12,364 nucleotides of DNA from Oscillibacter sp. (GTDB lineage: Bacteria; Bacillota; Clostridia; Oscillospirales; Oscillospiraceae): contig JAAWIL010000042.1 of the NCBI GenBank assembly GCA_022796315.1, positions 1 through 12,364 of the forward strand. The letters are read 5' to 3'. Under the pieces are notes generated by a model, which saw only the letters and a program-made list of their open reading frames with translations, was not told where the DNA came from and did no database searches. This document shows positions 1 to 5,663 of this stretch, in pieces. The translations under genes and the position numbers were made by a program. The stretch's first letter is position 1. Each line of letters begins with the position of its first letter.

Positions 1-132
1 GGCGGCGTCGTCACCGGCGCGGTTGATCTTGTAGCCGGAGGAGAGCTTTTCCAGGTTCTTGCTCAGAGCGCTGGTGTTGGTGTTGTAGTTGCGGTAGGCG
101 TTCATGGCCATAATATTGTGCTGAATACGCAT
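1..132 (-). CDS. hag: Flagellin, N-terminal part (cut by window start)
   Basis: Structural protein of the flagellar filament. Only the first 44 codons are inside the window. The visible protein begins MRIQHNIMAMNAYRN and continues with SALSKNLEKLSSGYKINRAGDDAA, which is the conserved N-terminal D0/D1 segment of bacterial flagellins: the IxxNxxAxxAxRN opening, the LEKLSSGxKINRA motif, and the DDAA that follows it. The start ATG is preceded by AAAGGAGA at a normal distance. The leader before it is about 320 bases long up to the glmS terminator and holds a perfect hairpin just upstream of the ribosome binding site. The rest of the gene, and any nearby csrA or fliW, lie outside the window. The symbol hag follows the Gram-positive convention; fliC is the equivalent name. 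Confidence 0.92.
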   Translation of the reverse strand, partial: MRIQHNIMAMNAYRNYNTNTSALSKNLEKLSSGYKINRAGDDAA

Positions 133-138
133 GTTGAA

Positions 139-176
139 TCTCCTTTTCATTTTTCCAGACAGATCCATCTGTCTGG
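139..176 (-). promoter_or_regulatory. Flagellin ribosome binding site with upstream CsrA-type hairpin
   Basis: Read on the minus strand, a perfect inverted repeat CCAGACAGAT / ATCTGTCTGG (155-176) folds into a hairpin with the tetraloop UGGA. The loop context AUGGAU fits the ANGGAN core bound by CsrA. Eight bases later comes the ribosome binding site AAAGGAGA (139-146), which holds a second GGA. A GGA hairpin followed by a GGA in the Shine-Dalgarno sequence is the layout known for Bacillus subtilis hag, where CsrA represses translation and FliW relieves it. The hairpin is seen directly; CsrA binding is inferred. Confidence 0.6.
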
Positions 177-201
177 CCATTTGGGTGTTGCGCCCCCCGC
201 C

Positions 202-215
202 CCGGTGCTCACCGG
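202..215 (-). repeat. Small perfect hairpin in the flagellin leader
   Basis: CCGGTG and CACCGG form a perfect 6-base inverted repeat separated by two bases, inside the presumed 5' leader of the flagellin mRNA. It may add structure to the leader. No protein or ligand can be assigned to it. Confidence 0.3.
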
Positions 216-346
216 CCGGACTGCCCCGGGACGCTTGACGCGCTTCTATTCATCCGGCCTGCGCAGACCGTTTGAACCGGAATCTCCCCCGCCCGATCCA
301 TGGGCCGGGGCTGCGGCAGCGGTTCCTCCTGCTGCCTACACTATCA

Positions 347-354
347 TCATCGGC
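347..354 (-). promoter_or_regulatory. Possible sigma-28 (sigma-D) -10 element for flagellin
   Basis: On the minus strand GCCGATGA matches the sigma-28 -10 consensus GCCGATAA at seven of eight positions, about 215 bases upstream of the flagellin start. The expected TAAA -35 element about 15 bases upstream is poor (TTAT or TATT). The call rests on the -10 match and on flagellin usually being sigma-28 dependent. Confidence 0.33.
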
Positions 355-399
355 GCCGGAGAGAAAAAAATAAGACGCTTTTCCAAAATTTTTTCACAC

Positions 400-446
400 A
401 CCCAAAAAACCGCAGGAAAAGGACCCCGCCCTTTCGGACGGGGCCC
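400..446 (-). terminator. Rho-independent terminator of glmS
   Basis: Starting five bases after the glmS stop, the minus strand reads CCCCGTCC-GAAA-GGGCGGGG, an 8-pair stem with one G-U pair and a GNRA loop. It extends by GGG/TCC to 11 pairs (421-446). It is followed by TTTT and, a few bases on, by TTTTTT. This separates glmS from the flagellin leader. Confidence 0.9.
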
Positions 447-451
447 GGGTC

Positions 452-2290
452 TCATTCCACGGTCACCGACTTGGCCAGATTCCGGGGCTTGTCGATGTCG
501 CATCCCCGCTGCAGCGCCACGAAGTAAGCAAACAGCTGCAGGGGCACCACTCCCAGGGAGGGCTGGAAGACCGGGTGGGTATCCGGCACCGCCGCCGTCA
601 GGCCCGCCGTCTTTCCCATCTTCTCCAGGCGGCTCTCCGTGGTCACGGCCAGCACCTCAGCCCCTCGGGCCTGCACCTCCACCACGTTGCTCATGGCCTT
701 GTCAAACAGCGGGCCGTACATCCCCAGGGCCACCACCAGCGTCCCCGGCTCGATCAGAGAGATGGTGCCGTGCTTCAGCTCCCCGGAGGCGTAGGCCTCG
801 GAGTGAATGTAGCTGATCTCCTTCAGCTTCAGGGAGCCCTCCAGCCCCACGGCGTAGTCCAGGTTGCGGCCAATAAAGAAGATGGAACTGTGGTTGAAGT
901 ACCGGGAGGCGGCGTACTGAAGCTCCTCCATGTGCCCCAGCACCTGCTCCAGCTGCCCCGGCAGCGCCTCCGCCGCCGCCACAATGGCCCGGTACTCCTC
1001 CCCGCTCACAGTGCCCAGAAGGTCCGCCAGGTACAGCCCCACCAGGTTCATCAGCGCCAGCTGGGTGGAGTAGGCCTTGGTGGTGGCCACGGCGATCTCC
1101 GGCCCGGCCCAGGTGTAGAGCACGTGATCGGCCTCCCGGGCGATGGAGCTGCCCACCACATTGACCACGGCTAGGGTCCGCCCGCCCAGGCGCTTGGCCT
1201 CCCGCATGGCGGCCATGGTGTCCAGGGTCTCCCCGGACTGGCTGATGACCATCACCAGGGTGTTCTCGTCCACCAGCGGGTCGCAGTAGCGGAACTCGCT
1301 GGCCAGCACCACCTCCACCGGGCGGCGCAGAAGCTTTTCCCAGTTGTATTTGCTGACCACGCCCACGTGGTAGGCGGAGCCGCAGGCGATGATAAAAATC
1401 CGGGAGATGCGCCGGACGTCCTCCGCCGTCAGGTCCAGCCCCTCCAGCACCACCCGGCCCTCCTTCAGCCGGGGGGAGAGGGTGCGGCGAATGGCCTCCG
1501 GCTGTTCCAGGATCTCCTTGAACATGAAGTGGGCGTGGCCGCCCTTCTCCGCAGCGGAGACGTCCCAGTCCACCTGGCTGTGGGCCTTCTCCACCGGCAC
1601 CAGCTCGTCGTCAAACACGCTTACGCCGTTGGGCGTCACCACGGCGATTTCCCCGTCGTCCATATAGATGACGTCCCGGGTGTGCTTGATGATGGCGGTG
1701 ACGTCGGAGGCGATGAAGCTGCCGTGCTCCCCGCAGCCCAGGATCAGCGGGCTGTCCTTCCGGGCGGCGATGAGGGTGTCTGGGTAATCCGCGCAGAGAA
1801 TGCCCAGGGCGTAGGACCCCTCGATCCGCCGCAGGCACCGGCCCACGGCCTCCATCATGTTGCCGCACTCGTTATAGTGGTATTCCAGCAGCTGGGCCAC
1901 CACCTCGGAATCCGTGTCCGAGGCGAAGGCAACCCCCAGCTTTTGCAGGTGCTCCTTGATCTCCAGGTAATTCTCAATGATGCCGTTGTGGACCAGGGCC
2001 ACGCGGCCGTTCTCACTGACGTGGGGATGTGCGTTGACCTCGTTGGGCTCCCCGTGGGTGGCCCAGCGGGTATGGCCAATGCCCAGGGTGCCCTCCAGGT
2101 CCGCGCCGCCGTGAGTCAGGTCCGCCAGGGCCTGGAGACGGCCCTTGGTCTTCCGGATCTGGAGGCCTCGGGCCTCCCCCCGCACGGCGATCCCGGCAGA
2201 GTCGTACCCCCGGTACTCCATGCGCTCCAGTCCGTCCAGCAAAATAGGAGCCGCCTCCTCGCGGCCCGCGAATCCGATAATTCCACACAT
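452..2290 (-). CDS. glmS: Glutamine--fructose-6-phosphate aminotransferase (isomerizing), GlmS
   Basis: Makes glucosamine 6-phosphate from fructose 6-phosphate and glutamine, the first step toward UDP-GlcNAc for peptidoglycan. The protein is 612 residues, the usual length. It begins MCGIIGFAG: Cys2 becomes the N-terminal nucleophile of the glutaminase domain, followed by MEYRGYDSAG, GHTRWATHG and NGIIENY motifs (about 1-230). Two SIS sugar-isomerase domains follow (about 285-600), with SQSGETLDT, and the protein ends in the conserved PRNLAKSVTVE. An upstream ATG at 2344 would add 18 residues, but the family requires Cys at position 2, and AGGAGG stands ten bases before this ATG. The gene is monocistronic, with its own terminator. 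Its leader holds a complete glmS ribozyme, so the product feeds back on its own mRNA. Confidence 0.98.
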   Translation of the reverse strand: MCGIIGFAGREEAAPILLDGLERMEYRGYDSAGIAVRGEARGLQIRKTKGRLQALADLTHGGADLEGTLGIGHTRWATHGEPNEVNAHPHVSENGRVALVHNGIIENYLEIKEHLQKLGVAFASDTDSEVVAQLLEYHYNECGNMMEAVGRCLRRIEGSYALGILCADYPDTLIAARKDSPLILGCGEHGSFIASDVTAIIKHTRDVIYMDDGEIAVVTPNGVSVFDDELVPVEKAHSQVDWDVSAAEKGGHAHFMFKEILEQPEAIRRTLSPRLKEGRVVLEGLDLTAEDVRRISRIFIIACGSAYHVGVVSKYNWEKLLRRPVEVVLASEFRYCDPLVDENTLVMVISQSGETLDTMAAMREAKRLGGRTLAVVNVVGSSIAREADHVLYTWAGPEIAVATTKAYSTQLALMNLVGLYLADLLGTVSGEEYRAIVAAAEALPGQLEQVLGHMEELQYAASRYFNHSSIFFIGRNLDYAVGLEGSLKLKEISYIHSEAYASGELKHGTISLIEPGTLVVALGMYGPLFDKAMSNVVEVQARGAEVLAVTTESRLEKMGKTAGLTAAVPDTHPVFQPSLGVVPLQLFAYFVALQRGCDIDKPRNLAKSVTVE

Positions 2291-2351
2291 ATTGCCATAT
2301 CCTCCTGATGAATTTGAAAATCCGCCGTCCCCGTCAGGGAACACGAACCCG

Positions 2352-2396
2352 GAGCATCCCCCGCCGGGCCGCTTTTCCGGCCCTGGGAGGGTGCTC
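2352..2396 (-). repeat. Long hairpin between glmS ribozyme and glmS
   Basis: On the minus strand GAGCA...TGCTC encloses a mostly paired C-rich/G-rich stretch and an inner perfect GGGCCG/CGGCCC stem with a GAAAAG loop. No U-tract follows, so it is not a canonical terminator. It lies between the ribozyme 3' end and the ribosome binding site, in the part of the mRNA left after ribozyme cleavage. Function unknown. Confidence 0.5.
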
Positions 2397-2405
2397 TCTT
2401 CGTCA

Positions 2406-2434
2406 AAAGGACAAACGCGCAGTCATTTGCCTTT
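2406..2434 (-). repeat. Second hairpin just 3' of the glmS ribozyme
   Basis: On the minus strand AAAGG-CAAA pairs with TTTG-T-CCTTT, a nine-pair stem with one bulged base and a ten-base loop. It starts seven bases after the last ribozyme helix and belongs to the long 3' extension of the leader. Function unknown. Confidence 0.4.
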
Positions 2435-2441
2435 CATCCGC

Positions 2442-2583
2442 GGTCACAGCCCCTTTGTTCTGCGGTCGCCCGCATATTTGTCGGCTGTGTTACGCGCCCG
2501 CGGGCACGGAAGAGTATCCGCCGAATCTTCGATTGCCTCTTCCCCTCGTCGTCCCGCTCCGGAACCGGGCGGGCTCTGGCGCT
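2442..2583 (-). promoter_or_regulatory. glmS ribozyme (glucosamine-6-phosphate-activated self-cleaving riboswitch)
   Basis: Minus-strand RNA. The cleavage site A|GCGCCAGAG lies between 2583 and 2582. P1 is CCCGC/GCGGG (2569-2573 with 2553-2557). The conserved core follows, with GACGAGGGGAAGAGG, then AUCGA and UUCGGCGGAU. P2 is GGAAGAG/CTCTTCC (2537-2543 with 2508-2514). P3 is CGUGCC/GGCGCG (2493-2508). P3.1 is CACAGCC/GGCTGTG (2483-2489 with 2445-2451). P4 is GCGG-GCGA-CCGC with a GNRA loop (2462-2473), followed by the conserved GAACAAAG. All helices of the class are present. In Bacillus the ribozyme cuts its mRNA when glucosamine 6-phosphate is abundant, and the downstream fragment is degraded. 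The leader between ribozyme and glmS start is about 150 bases. Confidence 0.96.
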
Positions 2584-2633
2584 TTGATGGGCCGGGCCCA
2601 TGAACCTCCTTTCTCTCTGCGCTGGTTCTTTCT

Positions 2634-2662
2634 ATGATAAAACTCCTTTGGAGCGTTATCCA
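2634..2662 (-). promoter_or_regulatory. Candidate sigma-A promoter of glmS
   Basis: On the minus strand TGGATA (-35, four of six matches to TTGACA) is spaced 17 bases from TATCAT (-10, five of six). Transcription would start near 2627, about 45 bases before the ribozyme cleavage site. The spacer holds the small palindrome CTCCTTTGGAG. The match is moderate, and the same stretch must also serve the divergent DUF421 gene. Confidence 0.45.
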
Positions 2663-2717
2663 GGTATATTTTGTGAACATTGGCAGACCCTATCCCAAAA
2701 CTGGAGGGATTCCGCCT

Positions 2718-3401
2718 ATGATGACCGCTTTCATCCGCACCATCATTCTCTACTTTATCATCATGCTGGGCCTGCGGCTCCTGGGCAAGCGCCAGATCGG
2801 CGAGCTGGAGCCCAGCGAGCTGGTGCTGACCATGATGCTCTCGGACCTGGCCACGGTGCCCATGCAGGACTTCGGCATCCCCCTGACGGCGGGCATCATC
2901 CCTATTCTGACCCTGCTGGCGCTGTCCATGCTGCTCAGCCAGCTGTCCCTGGACCACCTGCGGTTCCGGGAGCTGGCCTGCGGCACGCCGGCGGTGCTGA
3001 TCCGCCAGGGCGTGCTCCAGCAGGAGGCCATGCGGCGCAACCGCTACACCCTGGATGAGCTCCTGGAGGAGCTCCGGGGGCAGGGGATCTCCAGCGCCGC
3101 AGAGGTGAAGTACGCCATTCTGGAGAACTCCGGCCAGCTCTCCGTTCTGCCCTGGACCCGGCACCAGGCCCCCTCCGCCCAGCAGCTGGGGCTGGAGGTG
3201 GAGGACGACGTGACGCTGCCGGTGGTCCTGGTCAACGACGGACGGGTGCTGGACAAAAATCTCGCCGCCTGCGGCAAGGACCGCCGCTGGCTCCAGGAGA
3301 CCCTGGCCCGGGAGGGCGCGGCCTCCCCCAGAGAGGTCTTCCTGCTGACCCTGGACGAGCTGGGGCAGGTGTACTGCGTCAAAAAGGAGGCGGAGCCGTG
3401 A
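2718..3401 (+). CDS. YetF-like DUF421 membrane protein
   Basis: Membrane protein of the DUF421/YetF family, 227 residues, a typical length. Hydrophobic segments at about 4-22, 34-50 and 55-75 precede a soluble C-terminal region. Conserved family features are GKRQIGELEPSE (23-34), LSDLATVPMQD (41-51) and AILENSGQLSV (133-143). The family is common in spore-forming Firmicutes and its biochemical role is unsettled. An upstream ATG at 2634 would add 28 residues without family similarity, while GGAGGG lies nine bases before the chosen ATG (2718; a second ATG follows directly). The stop overlaps the next gene's start as GTGA, so the two are translationally coupled. I see only weak promoter matches upstream, in the region shared with divergent glmS. 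Confidence 0.9.
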   Translation: MMTAFIRTIILYFIIMLGLRLLGKRQIGELEPSELVLTMMLSDLATVPMQDFGIPLTAGIIPILTLLALSMLLSQLSLDHLRFRELACGTPAVLIRQGVLQQEAMRRNRYTLDELLEELRGQGISSAAEVKYAILENSGQLSVLPWTRHQAPSAQQLGLEVEDDVTLPVVLVNDGRVLDKNLAACGKDRRWLQETLAREGAASPREVFLLTLDELGQVYCVKKEAEP

Positions 3402-3775
3402 AAAAGTGGATTCCCCCGGCGGTGCTGGCGGCGATCCTGGCGCTGTCCCTGTGGAACGCCGCCGCCATGGAGGCCTGCGTCGCCCGCTGGCGGGACCAGC
3501 TCCAGCAGGCGGACGCCCTGGTGGACGCAGAGGACTGGCCCGCCCTGGAGCATCTCCTGGCGGACAGCTACCAGGACTGGTCCGCCTGGCAGACCTATCT
3601 TCACATCGTCACGGAGCACGACGCCGTGGATGACGCGGAGTCCATGTACCGCCGCTGCATGGCCTTCGCCGCCGCCCGGGAGCCCAGCGAGCTCCGGGCG
3701 GAGACGGCGGACCTGCGGGATCAGCTGCGGCTGCTGGCGGAGATGGAGCGCCTGAGCTGGCGGAACATCCTATAG
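3398..3775 (+). CDS. DUF4363 family protein
   Basis: Small protein of 125 residues with one N-terminal membrane anchor or uncleaved signal (about 5-23, after MKKWIPP). A largely helical, charged region follows, rich in Trp, Glu and Arg, ending in LLAEMERLSWRNIL. This matches DUF4363, a family often found directly downstream of DUF421/YetF genes in Clostridia, as here. The start is GTG, overlapping the upstream TGA by four bases, with AAGGAGG at correct spacing inside the upstream gene. The anchored helical part probably sits outside the membrane and may form a complex with the DUF421 partner; this is inferred from the coupling. The gene converges on nrdR with only 15 bases between the stops. 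Confidence 0.85.
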   Translation: MKKWIPPAVLAAILALSLWNAAAMEACVARWRDQLQQADALVDAEDWPALEHLLADSYQDWSAWQTYLHIVTEHDAVDDAESMYRRCMAFAAAREPSELRAETADLRDQLRLLAEMERLSWRNIL

Positions 3776-3790
3776 CCGGTCCGCAGGGCC

Positions 3791-4246
3791 CTACTTCTCC
3801 TCCAGCAGCTTGTTCAGTTCCGCCATGAAGGTGTCCAGGTCCTTGAACTGCCGGTATACCGACGCGAACCGCACATAGGCCACCTGGTCCACGTGCCGCA
3901 GCCGCTCCATGACCCGCTCGCCGATGGCCGCAGTGCTGATCTCCCGGTCCATGGAGTTCTGGAGGTCCTGCTCAATCTGCTCCACAATCGACTCCAGCTC
4001 CGCCAGGGGCACCGGGCGCTTCTCACAGGCCCGAATCATGCCGCCCAGCACCTTCCGCCGGTCAAAGCTCTGGCGGCTGCCATCCTTTTTCACCACCACC
4101 ATCGGCAGACTCTCCACGGTCTCATAGGTGGTAAACCGCTTTCCGCAGGACAGGCACTCCCGCCGGCGGCGGATGCTGGTACCCTCCTCAGCGGGACGGG
4201 AATCAATGACCTTGCTCTCTCCGTAGCTGCAATAGGGACATTTCAT
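3791..4246 (-). CDS. nrdR: Transcriptional repressor NrdR
   Basis: Nucleotide-sensing repressor of ribonucleotide reductase genes, acting at NrdR boxes. The protein is 151 residues, the normal length. An N-terminal zinc ribbon has CPYC (Cys3, Cys6) and CLSCGKRFTTYE (Cys31, Cys34), with the basic stretch SIRRRREC between them. An ATP-cone domain (about 49-139) follows, beginning VVKKDGSRQSFDRRK and containing VAYVRFASVYRQFKD. The ATG is preceded by GGGGAG. A good extended -10 promoter lies about 115 bases upstream, so nrdR is probably transcribed on its own. No ribonucleotide reductase gene lies in the window, so its targets are elsewhere. Confidence 0.98.
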   Translation of the reverse strand: MKCPYCSYGESKVIDSRPAEEGTSIRRRRECLSCGKRFTTYETVESLPMVVVKKDGSRQSFDRRKVLGGMIRACEKRPVPLAELESIVEQIEQDLQNSMDREISTAAIGERVMERLRHVDQVAYVRFASVYRQFKDLDTFMAELNKLLEEK

Positions 4247-4264
4247 AATGCTTTCTCCCCTCTT

Positions 4265-4327
4265 CCGCCGCGGTACGGCGGTCTCTCTGTTGTGGCGGGC
4301 GAAGCTGCAAACGTCCGGAAACGGACG
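4265..4327 (-). repeat. Two small hairpins in the nrdR leader
   Basis: CCGCCG/CGGCGG (4265-4281, five-base loop) and CGTCCG/CGGACG (4312-4327, four-base loop) are perfect inverted repeats between the candidate nrdR promoter and the nrdR start. They fit no riboswitch class that I recognise. Confidence 0.3.
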
Positions 4328-4359
4328 GACGGGACCGCTGTTCCGCGTTCTCTGGGGGC

Positions 4360-4382
4360 ATTATATCACGAACCCTGCGGTT
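4360..4382 (-). promoter_or_regulatory. nrdR: Extended -10 promoter of nrdR with palindrome in the spacer
   Basis: The minus strand reads TGATATAAT: a perfect TATAAT (4360-4365) with the extended -10 TG (4367-4368). No good -35 is seen, as expected for this type. The palindrome AACC-GCAG-GGTT (4371-4382) occupies the spacer and could be an operator. It does not look like an NrdR box. Confidence 0.55.
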
Positions 4383-4403
4383 TGGATACCTTTTTTTCCA
4401 GTT

Positions 4404-4928
4404 TTAGGCGGGAAATACCGGCCACTCCCGTTCGTCAAAGCAGTAGACCATATACAGCCCCTCCCCCAGCCGCCGCAGCCGCGCGAAGCAGAACAGCCGC
4501 TCCAGGGGAAAGGCCCGCCCCGGATCGTAGGGCAGGGCCAGCTCCCTCCGGGCCTCCCGCCGCCGGGTCAGGGCCCCCGCCGTCCCCTGGAGCTGCCGCC
4601 GGAGCCAGGGGGTGCGAAACAGCCGCTCCGGCGCCGGGGCCGGCTCCCAATCCGTCCCGGCGGACGCGGCGGACCGGACCTCCCCCCGCAAAAGGTCCCC
4701 CAGGGGCCCGGTCATCCGCCGGGAGAAGCGGCGGCGGATCACCGCCTGTTCCCCCGCCGGCTCCAGCACGCCCAGCCGCAGCTCTCCCCGCTCTCCCACC
4801 GCCCAGGCGCACCAGAGGCCCTCCTCCGGCAGGCGGCAGCGGGCGGTGAACCAGGTGTACAGCGCCTCCTGCTCCACCGTCAATTCCCCCGCCGGCTCCC
4901 CGGCCCACAGCAGCGGAAACTTGTCCAT
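4404..4928 (-). CDS. Hypothetical protein, 174 residues, unrecognised
   Basis: I do not recognise this family with confidence. The protein is 174 residues, soluble, without signal peptide or membrane helix, and rich in Arg, Leu, Glu and Trp. The N-terminal half (GELTVEQEALYTWFTARCRL, then GLWCAWAVGERGELRLGVLEP) looks like a small beta-rich module with alternating aromatic and Gly positions. The C-terminal part carries RLFCFARLRRL and GLYMVYCFDEREWPVFP. The start ATG has AGGAGGGG at normal spacing; upstream in-frame codons have none. It lies between the exported protein gene, whose terminator precedes it, and nrdR, whose own promoter follows, so it is probably a single transcription unit. Antisense frames are open too, but the ribosome binding site supports this one. 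Confidence 0.75.
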   Translation of the reverse strand: MDKFPLLWAGEPAGELTVEQEALYTWFTARCRLPEEGLWCAWAVGERGELRLGVLEPAGEQAVIRRRFSRRMTGPLGDLLRGEVRSAASAGTDWEPAPAPERLFRTPWLRRQLQGTAGALTRRREARRELALPYDPGRAFPLERLFCFARLRRLGEGLYMVYCFDEREWPVFPA

Positions 4929-5016
4929 AGCCGCCCCTCCTCTCCAGGCTCTGCCCGCTGAACCCCCAACACGGAGGAGGCCCCTCTCCCGCCGCCGAGA
5001 TCCTGAACAGGCTCTC

Positions 5017-5058
5017 AAAAAAACACACCGCCTGCGCCATTGTATGCGCGGACGGTGT
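5017..5058 (-). terminator. Rho-independent terminator after the exported protein gene
   Basis: Sixteen bases after the stop, the minus strand reads ACACCGTCCGCGC, an eight-base loop, then GCGCAGGCGGTGT, followed by G and seven T. The stem has 13 positions with one mismatch and one G-U pair. Confidence 0.92.
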
Positions 5059-5074
5059 ATTTTAGAATCTGTAT

Positions 5075-5572
5075 TCAGGTGATCGTGTACCCGCCCCGCA
5101 CCAGCAGCTTGGTGGTGGCGGAAGCGGCGCGGACCCCCCGGTCCTCGATGGTCATCATGTACAGGTGATTCTGGACCAGGGCGCCTCCGTTGTTCAGGGT
5201 GGAGGCGGTGGTCTCGTCAATCAGGCCCGGCGCGGAGGGCGACACGCAGACGGCGCTGCCCACCCGCAGCATCACCTCGCAGCCCACGCCGCCATTGAGG
5301 GTCTGCCCGCTGGAGAGGGTCACCACGGTGAAGTTGGAGGCGGCGCTCCCGGCCCCGGTCTGGCCGCCCAGCAGCTGGCTGTTCCGGGCGGCAATCTTCT
5401 GGTCCACCCGCTGCAGCACGCTGTTCAGGAAGGTGTCGTTCAGGTAGCTGAGGGTCACCAGGGGGTCCTTGCTGCTGCCGGCCGTCCCGGCGGCCATGGT
5501 CACCGTGGCATTCAGCAGAGCGCTGAGGACCAGCAGCACCGTCAGCCTCAGGAGCCATCTGTTTTTTTTCAT
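5075..5572 (-). CDS. Predicted exported protein, 165 residues
   Basis: Sec-type signal peptide: MKKNRW, a hydrophobic core (about 8-26), and probable cleavage after TMAAG. The mature part begins KDPLVTLSYLNDTFLNSVLQRVDQKI (36-60, amphipathic helix), then a Ser/Gly linker, then a beta-rich region with TLSSGQTLNGGVGCEVMLRVGSA (85-107), GLIDETTAST, NHLYMM and the ending RGGYTI. I have seen similar layouts (KDPLVTLSYL, NHL, RG-YTI) in exported clostridial proteins but know no function. The start is the ATG with GGAGG eight bases upstream; an ATG five codons earlier has no ribosome binding site. The leader holds a strong hairpin (5601-5636), and a terminator follows the stop. No promoter was evident, so readthrough from mazF is possible. 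Confidence 0.78.
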   Translation of the reverse strand: MKKNRWLLRLTVLLVLSALLNATVTMAAGTAGSSKDPLVTLSYLNDTFLNSVLQRVDQKIAARNSQLLGGQTGAGSAASNFTVVTLSSGQTLNGGVGCEVMLRVGSAVCVSPSAPGLIDETTASTLNNGGALVQNHLYMMTIEDRGVRAASATTKLLVRGGYTIT

Positions 5573-5600
5573 GGTATGTACCTCCAACTCTTTTGTATCC

Positions 5601-5636
5601 GGACCCGTCCGGGGAGTCGCCCCTCCGGGCGGGTCC
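5601..5636 (-). repeat. Strong hairpin between mazF and the exported protein gene
   Basis: On the minus strand GGACCCG...CGGGTCC encloses CCGG/CCGG and further pairs, closing on the GNRA-type loop GCGA: 36 bases, nearly all paired with two mismatches. No U-run follows (GGATACAAAAGAG comes next), so it is not a typical terminator. It may be an mRNA processing or stability element at the mazF 3' end, or part of the next gene's leader. Confidence 0.5.
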
Positions 5637-5663
5637 GCGCCAAAAAGGAATCAGGAAGCCGCC

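Noticed and set aside
118..816. Long plus-strand open frame over the flagellin leader and the glmS 3' end
   Set aside because: Proline/arginine-rich low-complexity translation, antisense to glmS and its terminator, no ribosome binding site; typical of GC-rich antisense frames.
2437..2601. Short frame starting at an ATG after AAAGGAGG and running through the ribozyme
   Set aside because: Spacing to the ribosome binding site is only three bases, and the sequence is fully explained by conserved ribozyme structure.
2490..3164. Minus-strand frame of 224 codons covering the DUF421 gene and part of the glmS ribozyme
   Set aside because: Antisense to a clear family member and runs through the ribozyme; composition is low-complexity, with no similarity to any family.
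3776..3790. Shared terminator between the DUF4363 gene and nrdR
   Set aside because: Only 15 bases lie between the convergent stops, with no stem-loop followed by a T-tract on either strand.
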